A stretch of 64,000 nt of DNA from Lytechinus pictus (Eukaryota > Echinodermata > Echinoidea > Temnopleuroida > Toxopneustidae), in NCBI RefSeq assembly GCF_037042905.1, contig NC_087249.1:52172901-52236900 (forward strand), given 5' to 3'. The notes below the pieces were generated by a model that saw only the letters and a list, made by a program, of their open reading frames with translations, ran no database searches and was not told the origin of the DNA. Within the stretch, counting starts at the first letter, position 1; each line of letters opens with the position of its first letter. The translations under genes were made by a program, and so were the position numbers. Positions 35,082-47,742 of the stretch are shown here, one piece after another.

Positions 35082-38000
35082 TTAAATGAGTGAAGAGACG
35101 AAGATTGTTTTACAAGGCTCTGGTAGAGAGTTCCACAAATCTGGACCATGGTGTCTTATGGATCTCTGCGCAATAAGCAATTTAGGGTTGATTAAATGAA
35201 AATTTGAAGAGTTACCGGTAGGGTAAGAATGAATAGATGTATTCAGAGTATAACAATTGTGGAATGAAGGTGGGAGCATGTTATTTACGTACTTAAACAT
35301 AGGTAGTAAACTTTGAAGAGTATTTATGTCAATTACTGTTAGAGTCTTTAGTTTATGGAATAATGGATTTATGTGTGATAAATATTGGGAATCAGTACAG
35401 ATTCGAATTGTTTTTTTCTGTAATAAGTATATTGTATTAATTTTAGTTTTTGCACATGTTGCTCAAACTATGTTGCAATATGATATATAAGGCAATATTA
35501 ATGAATTGTAGAGTATGACAAGAGTTGTATGTGGAATTATGTTTTTCATTTTGTAAAGTATACCAACGTTTCTAGAAATACTAGTAGTTATACAACGTAC
35601 ATGTTCATTCCAATTTAAATTTTCATCTATTGTGACACCTAAAAACTTTGTTTCTCTTTTCCTTTTGAGAGGAGTATTGTCTATGTTTATATTGTAAGGA
35701 AATTCGTTATCATGTGAGTGTGTATGCTTGAAATATATAAAATTTGTTTTATCTATATTGAGTGAAAGCTTATTACAATTAAACCACAAAGATAGTTTTG
35801 GTAATTCACAGTTAATTATATCTACTAAAGTTTCTAAGCTATTATGTGAACAAAAAATGTTGGTGTCATCTGCAAATAATACATATGATAATAAAGGTGT
35901 TACAGAAGTCAAATCATTGATATATTTTAAAAAAAGCAAGGGGCCTAGGATTGATCCTTGTGGAACTCCGCATTGTATTAACTGAAAATCAGAAGGAATA
36001 TTATTGTGAATTACATATTGTTTTCTATTGGACAAATAACTCTTAAACCAAGATAGTGTAATTCCGCGAATTCCAAAATTTTCAAGTTTTTAAAGTAATA
36101 TCTGGTGGTCAAGAGTGTCAACGGCTTTGCTTAAGTCCATGAATACGCCTATTATATGTTCTTTTTTTGCCATTGCATTTGTAATTTTATCGTATATTTG
36201 TATTAACGCCTGATCAGTCGAATGTCCTTTCCTGAATCCATATTGGTTAAAATTTAGAAAATGAAAAGTATCTAGAAACTTATAAAGTCTATTGTAAATA
36301 ATCTTCTCTAATATTTTGGAAATGCTGGGAAGAAAAGAAATAGGCCTGTAATTTGTTATTTCATGCAGATTATCTTTTTTTAAAACAGGATTTACCTTTG
36401 CAATTTTTAGGGAATCAGGACACATTCCGGTGCTAATCGACAGATTAAAAATATGACACAAAGGAGAGGCAATATAGTGTATGATCTGCTTAAGAAGGAA
36501 AGTACTAATTCTATCAATTCCCTGTGATTTGCTTGATTTGAGATTTTTTGTTATTTCAATTAATTCCTGAACATTTGTTGGGTTAAAGAATAAAGAAGAG
36601 TTAATGGGTGTGGGAAGAAATTTTCCAAAATTTTCATCAGTTCTGTCAAGTTTGTTTGCCAATGAGGGTCCTAAGTTAACAAAAAAGGAATTAAAGGTAT
36701 ATCAGCTACATCTTCTGAATTTATCACAACATCATGAGCTGTGAAATTATCTTTGGGTAATATTTTGGGTTTCTTGCCAATCAAATCTTTTTTTTAGTCT
36801 AAAAAATATATATTTTTAGGACGGGTTGTTTTGTCCTTCACCAAACTGTATATTTTTTATTACTTTGTATTTATTTTGTGAGTATTTCCCTCTCATTTAT
36901 TCATTCTTTTCTCATTTGATTATCTGTATTTATACTTTGTTATTTTGTTATTTGTTGTGTTATCTATTTCTTGAGGGGCCCACATTGTACAAGCATTGCT
37001 TTTTAGTGGGTCCCTCCATTTCCATCTTAATTTAATTTCTATTGAAAAATAGTATATATATTTAAAACCTACAATGTGTTGCCCAAATCGTCTAAGTGTT
37101 TTTTTTTTTTTTCACTACATATGTATAATTAATTTTGTTTGCAACGGATACAAATATTTATGTTTTATATATGGTATACAATTTGTTTTTGTTTGATGGA
37201 AGTGAAATAAATGAATTTGAATTTGAATTTGAAATCATTTATAATCTCCCATGTTGCTTTCATGTTTGATTTGACTTTGTAAAGCTTCTCGGAATAAAAT
37301 AATTTGCGAGAAGCTCGAATTGTATTGGTTAGTCTATTTCTATAAGTTTTGTATTTATTTTTGTTTTGAATAGAAGGGTTCTTTAAAAATGCCTTGTAAA
37401 GTTTATTTCGGGTACGTATGGATCTTAAAATTGCTTTAGAAATCCATGGCATTTTTGCCTTCTTTCTTTTGACCAGTGGTATCAGAGGAAATTTTTTTTC
37501 GTAAAATGTCTGCAATTTATTGTTAAAATTTGTGTATGCAATGTTTGAATTAGACTCATGAAATACATCCAACCATTCTTCAATAGCAAGATCCCTTTTA
37601 AACGATTCAATGTTATTTTGAGATTCTTTTCTATACATTTTCGATTTGAGTATATTTTCTTTTGGAATATCATTATCGCAAAATGAAAAAACCGGCAAAT
37701 GATCCGATTTATCAGATATTAACAATCCACTGGTAATATCTATGTTTAATATATTTGAAAAAAATGTTGTCGATAAGTGTTGATGAATGGCTATCAATTC
37801 TGGTCGGTTTATCTATATGGGGATAATAGCCAAATGAATGCATTGTGTGTAGGAATAAATCATGTTCATTATTTTGGGATAACAGGTTGATGTTAAAATC
37901 ACCCATTAAATATATTTGTTTCTCTTCTTTTCTAATAGTATGAAGGCACGTTTCAAGGTCTTCACAAAATAAATTTGCTTTATCATGAGGGGGTCTATAA

Positions 38001-38435
38001 AATCAATCCAATAATTATATTTTTGCTTTTTGGCTTCGTGATTTCTATGAATAAAGTTTCGCTCTGTTTTAATGATATTTCTGTCCTTACTTTGAATTGC
38101 AAATGTTCACTGATGTAAAATGCTACACCTCCTCCTCTTTGATCTTCCCGGTCACGCCTAATGAGATTATAGTTTTCCAAACTGAATATGTTAGGTGAAG
38201 TATTGTGAAGCCATGTTTCCGTGACACCAATAATGGAAAATTTGAAACTGTTTAAAGTGAAAAGTAATGATTCCAATGACTCAAAATTTTTGTTCAAACT
38301 ACGAGCATTAATATGAAGCAAACTGAATTTATGCTCCATGTCTCTAAATCTAGAAGTAAAATCTTCGGTTGAGTAATAGTTATTATCAGATGATATATTG
38401 TTTGTATTGAAAATAGAAAAAAATGTCCATGTCAT
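35082..38435 (-). mobile_element. Near full-length, decayed CR1/L2-like LINE
   Basis: Reading from 38435 downwards, an APE-type endonuclease is visible: LLHINARSLNKN, ETWL, RGGGVAFYISEHL, GDFNINLL near 37890, and SDKSDHLPVF near 37705 with the catalytic Asp-His. A linker follows, then a reverse transcriptase: NYRPISFLPSISKILEKIIY, FMDLSKAVDTLDH, QCGVPQGSILGPLLF, and the catalytic FADD near 35885. The C-terminus is RHHGPDLWNSLP. Frameshifts near 37990, 37790 and 36090, and a stop after PYISYCNIV (35463), break the frame. Another LINE tail is inserted at about 36795-37237. It is non-functional. The family call rests on endonuclease/RT motifs; the exact clade is not decided. Confidence 0.9.
36795..37237 (+). 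mobile_element. 5'-truncated LINE 3' tail inserted antisense in the LINE
   Basis: It interrupts the minus-strand LINE between WEIINDF and the downstream DLIGKKPKILPK region. On the plus strand it ends GAAATAAATGAATTTG followed by (AATTTG)n, the usual 3' end of this kind of LINE. It contains GGGGCCCACATTGTAC and TAGTGGGTCCC, an imperfect inverted pair. Confidence 0.75.
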
Positions 38436-38618
38436 TACTCAGGAGGATAATTTGATATTACCAAAAACTTAAGATTATTGGTATGATATGTGATTTGTGT
38501 GTAAATTTTCTGTGTCATAACAGCAAGATGGTGGTAGTAATGGTGATGAGATGAAGAGAGGATGGAGTTTAAAAAAACTAATAAAGGATGAATGTGAAAT
38601 CGAATTTGCTGTTGGTGA

Positions 38619-38650
38619 TTATGATGATGATGATGATGATGATGATGAAA
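38619..38650. repeat. (GAT)n microsatellite
   Basis: ATGATGATGATG run 5' of the minus-strand LINE. Confidence 0.9.
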
Positions 38651-39126
38651 ATGATGACAATTTTGTGCCCCCTCAAAATGTTTGGTTCATTACGTAACTG
38701 GGATGAGTAAATGTGTTATGTGAAAACTATATTCTGAATATACCCGCGATTGATTAAAAATAGCGGCAATCTGCGAGGTTTAAAGTGGCTTTGATATCAA
38801 GAAGTTCCGGCGGCTCCGCCCCGGTCCCCAACCGCATAGTACTGCCGTATATGATTATGGAATGGTTGGGCCATGGTCCCAAAAAGTTCTACAACCAAGA
38901 ACAAAAAAAGGAGGAAAGGAGAGCAAAGGAAAAGTATAGGATATGATTAAATTTACTGAATATAATGTCAAAAAATATCTCAAAGTTAGATTCTCATGAA
39001 AAGGTGATTTTTTTTTCTCCCTCGCTTCGCTCGCCCGGTACTTATATTGAGCAGCATTTTAGTACATGAGCGCGCCTCGTTTCTTTTTTTTACTCTTCAC
39101 GCTACTGCCGAAAAGAATCCTGTTCA

Positions 39127-39446
39127 CAGTGGCGTACAGACCAAATTAAAGAAAAGGGAATGGAAAGAGAGAAGGGTTAAATATAATATTCTTTGAATAA
39201 CATGTCAAAATCTATCAGAAAATTTGATTTTTGGAATAAAAATGTCAAAATTTTTGCTTGCTCGCTTCGCTCGCTCGCAACTATTTTTTTTAAAGATAAA
39301 TTCTTCCCGATACGTAATATCTGGCCTTCTAAAAATTGTCGCCTCACAACACCAAATATACGCCTGTTCATATCATGATAATATGACCGGGAAATTTGTG
39401 GCTCTTGCCCCCCCCCCCCTAGCCACCGACCCCTGTTATGCCCCTG
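39127..39446. mobile_element. hAT-type MITE (probable)
   Basis: The left end is CAGTGGCGTACAGACC and the right end ATGCCCCTG, after a C11 run. It contains 'TGTCAAAATTTTTGCTTGC' and CTCGCTTCGCTCGCTCGC, shared with 48931-49158. No target duplication is readable. Confidence 0.6.
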
Positions 39447-41179
39447 ATGCCCGTTAGCTAGAGAATATCGGACCACTCGCCCCTTTCTATTTTTATAGCG
39501 AATTGTAAAAATATAAGGCAATTAGTAGGCCTATATATTTTTGTTTAAGAGGTTTATTTTTCTCTAGCAATGTTATTTTTTTTTTCATTTTCATCTATTT
39601 ATTTATTTTCATTATTTATCTATTCATTTCTTTATTTTCATTATTTTTATTTAATTAATTTGATTTATTTTTTTATTCATTTACTTGTTTATTTTGTATT
39701 TTATTCTCATTATTATTATTATTATTTTTTTTTTTTTTGGGGGGGGAGATTTTTGTTTATGTTTGGTGATTACAGAGCGAAACAGCTTAGTGTTGCTTAA
39801 CCCCTGTATACCATTATACCTGCATAAGTTACATAAAGCTATCAGGATGTACCAGCAATCATAATATGGCTTCTTTGTACCTCATCATCATGGCGACCGA
39901 GGCACCTATAAAAAAAAAAAATCTTCTAAATTTCCATATTAAACAATTGGCATATAATTATGTGTAAAGAAAAATACTCTTCTCGTGTGCTTAAGTTTAT
40001 TTTGACTCAAGGTAGACACTGTCACTCAATGGACATCTGTCATCCTTAACGACATCGGATCTAGACTTCATGGGTTCACCGATAATTATGTTATTGCAGA
40101 GTATACGCTAGGTTATTGACCATCAAATACGTCAGAATTTGGATACGAAAATCTAAATAAACCGCTGCTAAATGCGATGTGTCTCCAGTTTAATAAATGA
40201 TGGGGAGAGCTTTTTTAATTTGGAGGTCATGCCCAGCAACGTTTCCACGTCCAAGAGAAAGAAAATGAAAGCAGAAGAAAGGAATGGGGATAAGTTATGA
40301 TGTTGTTTTCTGATTATTTGTCAACATGTAGTATCATAGAATTAGATTTTGCATTTTAAAAAAATAAAAGTTTTTACTCTCTCAAGAGCGCCACGTTGTG
40401 CCCTGTCCCGGTGCTCGCTCATTTTTTTTCTTCTGGGGATCATTACGCCGCTGTTTATAAGAAAAAGAAGAAGAAGAAGAAAAAAAGCACAGAAGAATAT
40501 ACATGTGTAGTGAAGTCGAGTTTCTATGGAGGTAGCCTTAAATGGCGATGTGCGATGCCGCCAGATTCATAAGAAAACTGAAAAGTGATGTAATTTGAAA
40601 ATAGATAATCATGGTGATTTGAAACATTTCCTGTTTCAATTTTTTTATCTGAATAGAAAACATGGAGAGTTAATCATGACCGTATTTTGCATTGTATGCC
40701 ACCAGAAGTGGAAACATTTAAAATAGTCGACATTTCTAGAATCCATAATAATATTTTGACAAACTTCAGAATAATTCCAATGGACAAAAATTGAATTTGT
40801 TATGGGTTGAATATATTAATTTGTAATATTATGTGACATAGTCCATCGCAGGCAAGTAAGTTCAAATTATACTCCAAGAAATATTGCCACATTTTTTTCT
40901 CGCTTGTCCGTGTGAAAATTAGTGACATAATTTATTGATCATATTTTCCTGTCAGAGGCAACTGAAATTTACGGTAATAACAGAAACATATACCCCCCGC
41001 GCCTTTGTAAATAGCCAGTAGGCCTACATATTTTGCGTACAATCACCTGCAAAAAAAATCCATGCCTAACACACCACTTAAGGCATACCCTTCAAATGGC
41101 GAATGTTGTGTTACTCATTCTATTAAAAAATCCTTGGGTAAAATAGTGGATTTCTGCTTCATGCATTATTATACTGTAT
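39447..41179. other. T-rich stretch and unassigned sequence
   Basis: Positions 39550-39740 are T-rich simple sequence ending in T12 and G8. The rest shows no gene. Near 40420-40450 a hAT-like right end (ATCATTACGCCGCTG) is present. Confidence 0.5.
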
Positions 41180-42705
41180 CATAGGCGGATCCAGGGGGGC
41201 CGAGGAGCCCACCCCCCCCCCCCCCCCCCCATTGGCGGAGCAAAAAAGGGGGGAAAAGGAAAGAATTAAAGGAAAAAAGGAGGGAAAGAGAGGAGAAAAA
41301 AGAAGAGGAGGAAGACGAGTGAATAAAACAAGATGAGGGGAAGACTTGGAAAATAAAAAGAATCTTTCATGCCACTATATAAAATTTTCGCTCGCACTAC
41401 GCGCTCGCATTGCCTGTTAGTTGATTTTCGTATCTTGTTCAATATGGAGCTTAAATATCAAGTTTGGAAATCAATATACAAAACATATTTCACCTCGGAA
41501 ATCGAATTTTCATTATTTTGTGTGATTTACAAATTGATTTTTAAAAAGTGCTCTGTAAAAATGTCAGTTTTTATGGTCTGGATATTAACATTTTCTCGCA
41601 AACTTTGATGTATCAGGTACCTATTATTTTCGTGTATTCCATAAAGTTATCAAAATATCCCTTTTCAGGTCTGATTGTCAAACGTATCAGCTAGCGCTGC
41701 ACGCTCGCATTTTGATAGGCGAGTAATGTATGACTATACTGATTACAACAGTTTATAAAAAAAATCTGGCTCGCGATTTGCGCGCGCATTAATGGTTAAA
41801 AATATATTAACTGATGCATCCTATTCATGATTACAAAAGTGCTTTAAATGTCCAGCATATATTGACTCTTTTTTCAGTCAAAATATCAAATAGTTTAAGC
41901 TCGCGCTTCGCGCTCGCTTTGATTTTCATGTTAAAAGATGTATGTAGAATGCCTATAGATTCTAGGTCTAAATATGAAACACGCGCGTGCATGTTTATTC
42001 AGATACTCAACTTGTTCTCTTTTTAAATCATTATCCAGTTTCAGATCACAATATCAAAAATTTTCTGCTCGCGCTTTGCGCTCGCATTATTGATGCAAGG
42101 GAGATCCCCATTTACTCATCCTTTTCATGATTTACAAAACATGAATAGAGTGTCTCGTTCAGTAGGTCTAAATCTCGAAATTTTCCGTTCGCTCTTCGCG
42201 CTCGAATCAATTGTTTAGTTATATACCTATTCTGTTTAAGTTACAAAAGTGCTTAGAATTTCCGTTCTGTAGGTAAAAATGTCAAAAAATTTCAGCTCGC
42301 GCTCGCATTATTTGATTTTTAAAATATGTAATGTCTTCATGGCTAACTGCAAGCAGTCTTTAACAGGTACCTTTTCTATCAGTTCATTTCTGCACGCGCT
42401 TTGCGTTCGTAGTAATTATTTAGTTGCATACACATCTTTTTTCAGGATAAACATTGCCCAGAATGTTCAAATTTTAGGAGAAAATACATAAAATTTCCAA
42501 AAAAAATTTAGCTCGCGCTTCGCGCTCGCATTAATTAAAAGGATTATGATATTACATATTCATGTTGATTTATAAGAACAAGACTAAGAAGTGACTATTA
42601 GGACTACAGAAACAAAAAAAAAACCATCTTCGAGCGGCCGATCGGGGAAAATATGGCTGAAAAAATTCCGGCCCCCACTATTGGCGAAGGCTGGATCCGC
42701 CCCTG
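41180..42705. mobile_element. hAT-type non-autonomous element with GCTCGCGCTTCGCGCTCGC array
   Basis: The left end is CATAGGCGGATCCAGGGG, then a C18 run. The right end is CTGGATCCGCCCCTG. Between them are about ten diverged ~110-130-bp units, each with a version of GCTCGCGCTTCGCGCTCGCA (best at 41900, 42067, 42188 and 42511). No protein is encoded and no clear target duplication is readable. Confidence 0.75.
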
Positions 42706-43045
42706 TGTATAGTAACCATGGTAACCAATTTGGTATAGTAATCTTTGTCGGACAGTGATATTTCTCCCGTCTTTCATTTTCTGTATCTATCTCTTTTGTT
42801 TACAGAATCACGTGATGCTTTTCTTGTGTTGACAAACCGCTTTGTCGTAGGACAAGACCGGGGGACAAGATGTCTGACCCCCCCTGCTGCCATTCACAAG
42901 GCAAGATTTTGATCAAACATGATACTTATGATCCCAAGTGGTGCATTAACCACAATGACCGACATCTCTGAAATGTTTACATCGAGCTTAGATAGCCAAC
43001 CCTCTGTAGAAAGTACATCCTCGTAAGAAAATAAACCCAATAACC

Positions 43046-43898
43046 CAGGGGCGTCGATCCATTTTTCAGATTGGGGGGGGGGGCAAATCATGAATCAACG
43101 TTCCAAAGGCGCTTGATCACACAAAACAAACAAACTCACACACACACACACATAGGCCTATATATATATATATATATATAATGAAAAAAGAGACATATAT
43201 CTCACTAACAAATTAAAGCGAGCGCGAAGCGCGAGCTGATTTTTTTTAGTATACTGACCTGTAAGCAGGAAAAAAGGTACCTGTTTAGGACTGTTTGCAG
43301 TAACTCATGAGGAGTCATATCTCACTACACAGATAATGCGAGTGCGGAGAGCGAGCTGAAATTTCTTTATATTCTGACCTGAAAGCTTGATATTCTAAGC
43401 ATTTTTGGTACCAATGATTAAGATCAGTATCTAAAAGAACATTAGATGCGAGCGCGAAGCGCAAGCTGAAAATTTTGATATCTCGATCTGAAAAAATTGA
43501 CAGTTTAATGGACGTTTTTAATAAAGAACAATATATATATATCCAACAAAAGATTATTGCAAATCGAAGCGGGAGTTCCTTTTGAGGTCTAGAACTGAAA
43601 ACGGGACACCTATTCTATTCACCTTTTTAATCATGAAAAGTATGGGTTTTTGCTACAGAAATTATATTCCAATCTGAAAAGCGGACAATTTGAGCACGAT
43701 TTTAAATAAAGAACGAGTTGTGTATCTAAATCTCGCTTGATTTCTGTGTAACATTACAATCTTATTCTATTTTTTGCACATGCGGAATTGTTGGGGGGCA
43801 AACATGGGGCAAAACGATATGTTTGCCCCCCCCCCAATATTTTCATTGGTGGGGCGATCGCCCCCCCCCCCCCCCCCCCGCCCGGATCGACGCCTCTG
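43046..43898. mobile_element. hAT-type non-autonomous element, array in opposite orientation
   Basis: The ends are CAGGGGCGTCGATCC and GGATCGACGCCTCTG, with G11 and C20 runs just inside. The units carry GCGAGCGCGAAGCGCGAGC (43217), variants at 43337 and 43449, and a decayed one near 43565. (CA)n and (TA)n runs at 43137-43181 lie inside. Confidence 0.75.
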
Positions 43899-44122
43899 AT
43901 TATAACCCGACCTTTATTATCAGTCAACCTCGCTATGCCACTCGTCAGGATGTGATGATAATGGTAGGCTCTATAGATAGTCTCTCCATGCAGACAGACC
44001 ATCATTGCGGAGCTATGTCAATTGTAATACAGTGAATGGACAGATGACATGAAAGGATAGCTGCTAGCTGTGTTCGGGTTGCATGCTCGTATTACTTTGA
44101 TGTACACGCATGATATTACAGA

Positions 44123-45220
44123 ATGAGAGTGTTTAACGTATGGCCGAGGCTATCTCATGCAACTCTGGATTTTCTGTTTACGACGCGCAGAGTCGTTTAT
44201 TACTCAACATCCTCAACATTCACTAATTTTACAGAAATTGGTGACAGCATGTCGTCTGATCAAAAGGAACAGAAAACATCGCCAGTTCCGACGAATGAAA
44301 AGGGCGAATATAAAGGGGCTACGACTGCATTTCGCAACTGGATCACGGCCGATGGAGAATTTCAGCCGGAGAAAAGCCGTTATCATCTGTACGTGTCATT
44401 GGCATGCCCGTGGGCTTCCCGAACTCTCGTAACGCGTAAACTAAAGGGACTGGAGGATACCATTGGAGTTACGGTGGTAGATTGGTTGATGGGAGAGAAA
44501 GGATGGTTCTTTTCGAATGATAAACCGAAGACATCACTCGATACAGTCAACAACTGCAAATATATGAGGGAGATTTACGAGCTCGCAAGCCCGGGTTACA
44601 ACGGTCGCGTGTCTGTACCCGTACTTTGGGATAAGAAGAACAGAACCATCGTCAACAATGAATCTGCCGAGATCATGAGGATGTTCAACAAGGAGTTCAA
44701 TGCCTTTTCCGCCACCAAGGAACAAGGAGAATTGGATCTGTGCCCTCCAGATCTGTTGAAAGATATTGATGAGGTTAATTCCTGGATCTATGAGAACATC
44801 AACATTGGAGTTTACAAATGTGGCTTCGCCACCAGTCAGGAAGCTTATGATGATGCTGCTCCTAAACTGTTTGCCGCCCTTGACAGGGCCGAAGAAGTGT
44901 TGTCTAAATCCCGATATCTTTGCGGAGATAGAATGACAGAAGCCGACATTCGACTCTTCACTACTCTCGTCAGGTTCGATACGGTCTACGCCCATCATTT
45001 CAAGTGCAACAAGAAGCGGATCGTTGACTACCCGAATCTTTGGGGTTTCACCAGGGATATCTTCCAGACTCCAGGAGTAAGTGAGACTGTAGATCAAGAA
45101 CACATCCAGAAGCACTACCAAGTGAGCCACGTACACATCAATCCGAATCGCATAGTGGCCATTGGGCCCGACCTGGACTTTAATAGCCCACATGGAAGAG
45201 ACGTAAAATTTTCCAAGTAG
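44123..45220 (+). CDS. Glutathionyl-hydroquinone reductase (Xi-class GST), intact
   Basis: These enzymes (ECM4/YqjG/PcpF family) reduce glutathionyl-hydroquinones to hydroquinones with glutathione, using a Cys instead of the usual GST Tyr/Ser. The frame is one exon of 365 aa. The core from about aa 60 shows FRNWITADGEFQPEKSRYHL, then the active-site motif CPWA (Cys95), IGVTVVDWLM, the glutathione-binding segment VPVLWDKK...NNESAEI, and an all-helical C-terminal domain with TEADIRLFTTLVRFDTVY. It ends with the family signature SHVHINPNRIVAIGP. The first 42 residues (MRVFNVWPRLSHATLDFLFT..., Arg/Ser-rich, no acids before about aa 16) look like a mitochondrial presequence. A second Met at 44249 would give a cytosolic form like the paralogue at 57128-58039. 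The function is inferred from the family. Confidence 0.93.
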   Translation: MRVFNVWPRLSHATLDFLFTTRRVVYYSTSSTFTNFTEIGDSMSSDQKEQKTSPVPTNEKGEYKGATTAFRNWITADGEFQPEKSRYHLYVSLACPWASRTLVTRKLKGLEDTIGVTVVDWLMGEKGWFFSNDKPKTSLDTVNNCKYMREIYELASPGYNGRVSVPVLWDKKNRTIVNNESAEIMRMFNKEFNAFSATKEQGELDLCPPDLLKDIDEVNSWIYENINIGVYKCGFATSQEAYDDAAPKLFAALDRAEEVLSKSRYLCGDRMTEADIRLFTTLVRFDTVYAHHFKCNKKRIVDYPNLWGFTRDIFQTPGVSETVDQEHIQKHYQVSHVHINPNRIVAIGPDLDFNSPHGRDVKFSK

Positions 45221-45409
45221 ATAGGTCCGAGATAGGTCTACATCTTGAGGATTTTACTGCTATACCCTTATGATTATGCTACCTAGGCTTGACATTGTAC
45301 TAGCTAAAAATCTGTTCATAGCCCTATCTATATATTAAATCAGTTGAAAAGCAGTCTATAATTGTTACCAATTGTTATCTCAAATGTGTGAATTATTTTA
45401 AGAATATTC

Positions 45410-45415
45410 AATAAA
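45410..45415 (+). terminator. Polyadenylation signal of the reductase gene
   Basis: AATAAA, 190 nt after the stop codon and 4 bp before the 99-bp direct repeat. Confidence 0.55.
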
Positions 45416-45418
45416 ACA

Positions 45419-45774
45419 TTACAAGCGAAACTCGGTGAAAGAATACATAGAATATCTTTTTATCACGACATTGTACAGAAAATAGTGAGCCGTCATTTTA
45501 GGAATCGATTGCTGTCAGTGGCGTACCTAGGATTTTTCACAGGGGGGGCAAAATTGGCCGCCCAAAAATTTGACAAGCAAAAAAAAAAAAAAAAAAAAAA
45601 AGGTCTTCAAAATCTCGTCAGGGGGGGGGCAGAGTGCCCCCCCTGCCCCCCCCGTAGGTACGCTAGTGATTGCTGTTACAAGCGAAACTCGGTGAAAGAA
45701 TACATAGAATATCTTTTTATCACGACATTGTACAGAAAATAGTGAGCCGTCATTTTAGGAATCGATTGCTGTCA
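45419..45774. repeat. Two identical 99-bp direct repeats around a hAT MITE
   Basis: 45419-45517 and 45676-45774 are identical (TTACAAGCGAAACTCGG ... GATTGCTGTCA). The MITE at 45516-45668 sits at their junction. Its 8-bp target duplication accounts for only a small part of the repeat, so a tandem duplication of the downstream flank came first. Confidence 0.85.
45516..45668. mobile_element. 153-bp hAT-type MITE with perfect 8-bp target duplication
   Basis: The ends are CAGTGGCGTACCTAGG and TAGGTACGCTAGTG, flanked by ATTGCTGT on both sides (45508-45515 and 45669-45676). The interior is A-rich (A23) and G/C-rich (G9, C7). Confidence 0.88.
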
Positions 45775-46193
45775 TAGATATTATGCATTAACTATTTTTT
45801 TTCATCATTTTTACTTTGAAATTGTAGAATAACGTTCCATCATTAATTCGAAATGTATATTTACTCCGTTGTGAATTGCCTTGACGGTTCTTCCGTTTTT
45901 AAAGGATAGGGCCTATATATACCCTTTTTAATATGAACTCGTTGTTTTTTGTGTTTTCATGGCAATGTTTTTTTTTTCAAAATAGGACTGTGAATGGGGA
46001 AGTTCTACTCGAAGGTTAAATGTATTCTGCTATAGACAACTTTGAATCATTATTAATTTTCTTTTCATCTCACATTACTTGTTAATTTTATCTATTCATT
46101 AGACTATCAATTCACTTAGTTTCAACTCTGCAATTATTCATAGTGATATCTCTTATGACTCTCCAATCTTCAGTGACTCACCCTACCCTATAC

Positions 46194-46401
46194 CAGGGGC
46201 GGTGATGCTGGGGGCGATCATCCCCTTTGATTTTTTTTATACCTCTAAGTATTGATTAAACTAGAACTAGAGGAGAAAGGGGGGAAATTGAATAAGAAAG
46301 AAGAATTTAGGAAAAGACTCTTGGTAATAATCATGTGATTGGAAGGGGGAAAAATTACGCCACATCTTGACCCTTATCAAAATAGTCTAGCACCGCCCCT
46401 G
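46194..46401. mobile_element. hAT-type MITE
   Basis: The left end is CAGGGGCGGTGATGCTGGGG and the right end TAGCACCGCCCCTG. The flanks no longer match. Confidence 0.65.
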
Positions 46402-46785
46402 TTTCCAACATAAACCAGACAAATTCATATATCCCTTTCTACCACAAGCAAACAGAGAACATAGAGGCCAGTAGTATTTCATATGTTTTCCCTGTCGATA
46501 TATTTTTACGATAACAGATTCATTCAGGACTATATACATGATATAGGAGTGCCAAACTGCCAATATCGTTTTCATTTCAATTGCGAGAAGGGAAGGTGTT
46601 GTTTTTGTGGTTAATACTTATCATTTCGCATTTCCATTTTAAACGAAAAACTTCCATTCACAAAATGGCTGCCTCCATTGTATTCAACCGTCTCGCTAGT
46701 GCTTTTCAGACAAAAGATTTCTGAACTCTGTAGCAATTTACTCTTTATGGTCGAACTGCATTATTGACTTCAAATATATGCAAAC

Positions 46786-47098
46786 CAGGAGCGTACGCAG
46801 GGGATGGTTACAGGGGTTCAAACCTCCCTTTAATTGTTTTGATACGACCCCCCCCCTAAAATATGTTTGAAGACTTTTTTCTTTTTCTTTTTCTTCTTTT
46901 TTTCTTGTCAAAATGTTTGGTGGTACGAAACGACGTAAAATTTGTGGTGAAGACTTTTTTTTTTGCTTATCAATTCTTTTGGGGGGAATAAACGACCTGA
47001 AGTTGGTGGTAAAGACTTTTTTTCGGGGGGGGGGGGTTGGCAACATTTCATTCAGCTTTAACCCCCCCCCCCTTGTAAAAATCCTGCGTACGCTACTG
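46786..47098. mobile_element. 313-bp hAT-type MITE with 7/8 target duplication
   Basis: The ends are CAGGAGCGTACGCAGG and CCTGCGTACGCTACTG. The flanks are ATGCAAAC and ATGCAAGC. Inside, a CCCCCCCC(T) tract faces each end, and two 'GTGGTGAAGACTTTTTT'-like copies form a tandem pair. Confidence 0.85.
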
Positions 47099-47742
47099 AT
47101 GCAAGCACATGTGTGAATGTGGCGATATTTTATTGAAGCGATTATGAGAATAGGGTATGATTATGATCATACAGAAAATGTAATACTGGAGGGAAAGAGA
47201 GACGGCAGTGAGAGAAAATGGATTAAATTATTTTAAGAGCACCGTGGAGTATAGCAATCAGATTGCCTTTTAGTTGTATTCATAATTTATTTTGTATTCT
47301 TCATTTTTTTAGAGAAAAGTAGAATCAGAAATGTAACTCAAAATAATGTATGTTTAATTGATTGCAACTTTTTGTACAGAATAGATTTGTATTTACTCTT
47401 TATTTTGTGAATGATTGATTTTATATTCTCTGTTACTCGATCCTATTAAAGGCCAAATCCACTCCGACCAAAACTTGATTCGAATAAATATAATAAAATC
47501 AAACAAGCACAACACTTCTTGTAGATTTGATGATGGAGAAGCTCTTTATCATTAATAGTTTTACAATGGCGAGGACCAGTCAATAATGCATAAGACGTGA
47601 AATAAAATTGTTCAAGTTTTTAAGATTAAATTAAAAGAAATATTGTGCGACACCATCAGCCACCTTTTCAGTGTTATACCTGTTTGAGTTTCTTTTCTTG
47701 TCATTCATATCAACGTGTTGTGGTGGATAACGTGCACTCCTA
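47099..47742. other. No recognised gene
   Basis: AT-rich sequence. From about 47446 'TTAAAGGCCAAATCCACTCC' resembles the left end of a TTAA-type repeat, but the right end is not found. Confidence 0.45.

Noticed and set aside
43046-43055. 8-bp target duplication for 43046-43898
   Set aside because: The flanks CAATAACC and ATTATAAC only partly match and the alignment is ambiguous, so none is claimed.
44534-45193. 219-codon frame on the minus strand
   Set aside because: Antisense shadow of the reductase gene; the plus strand carries all family motifs.
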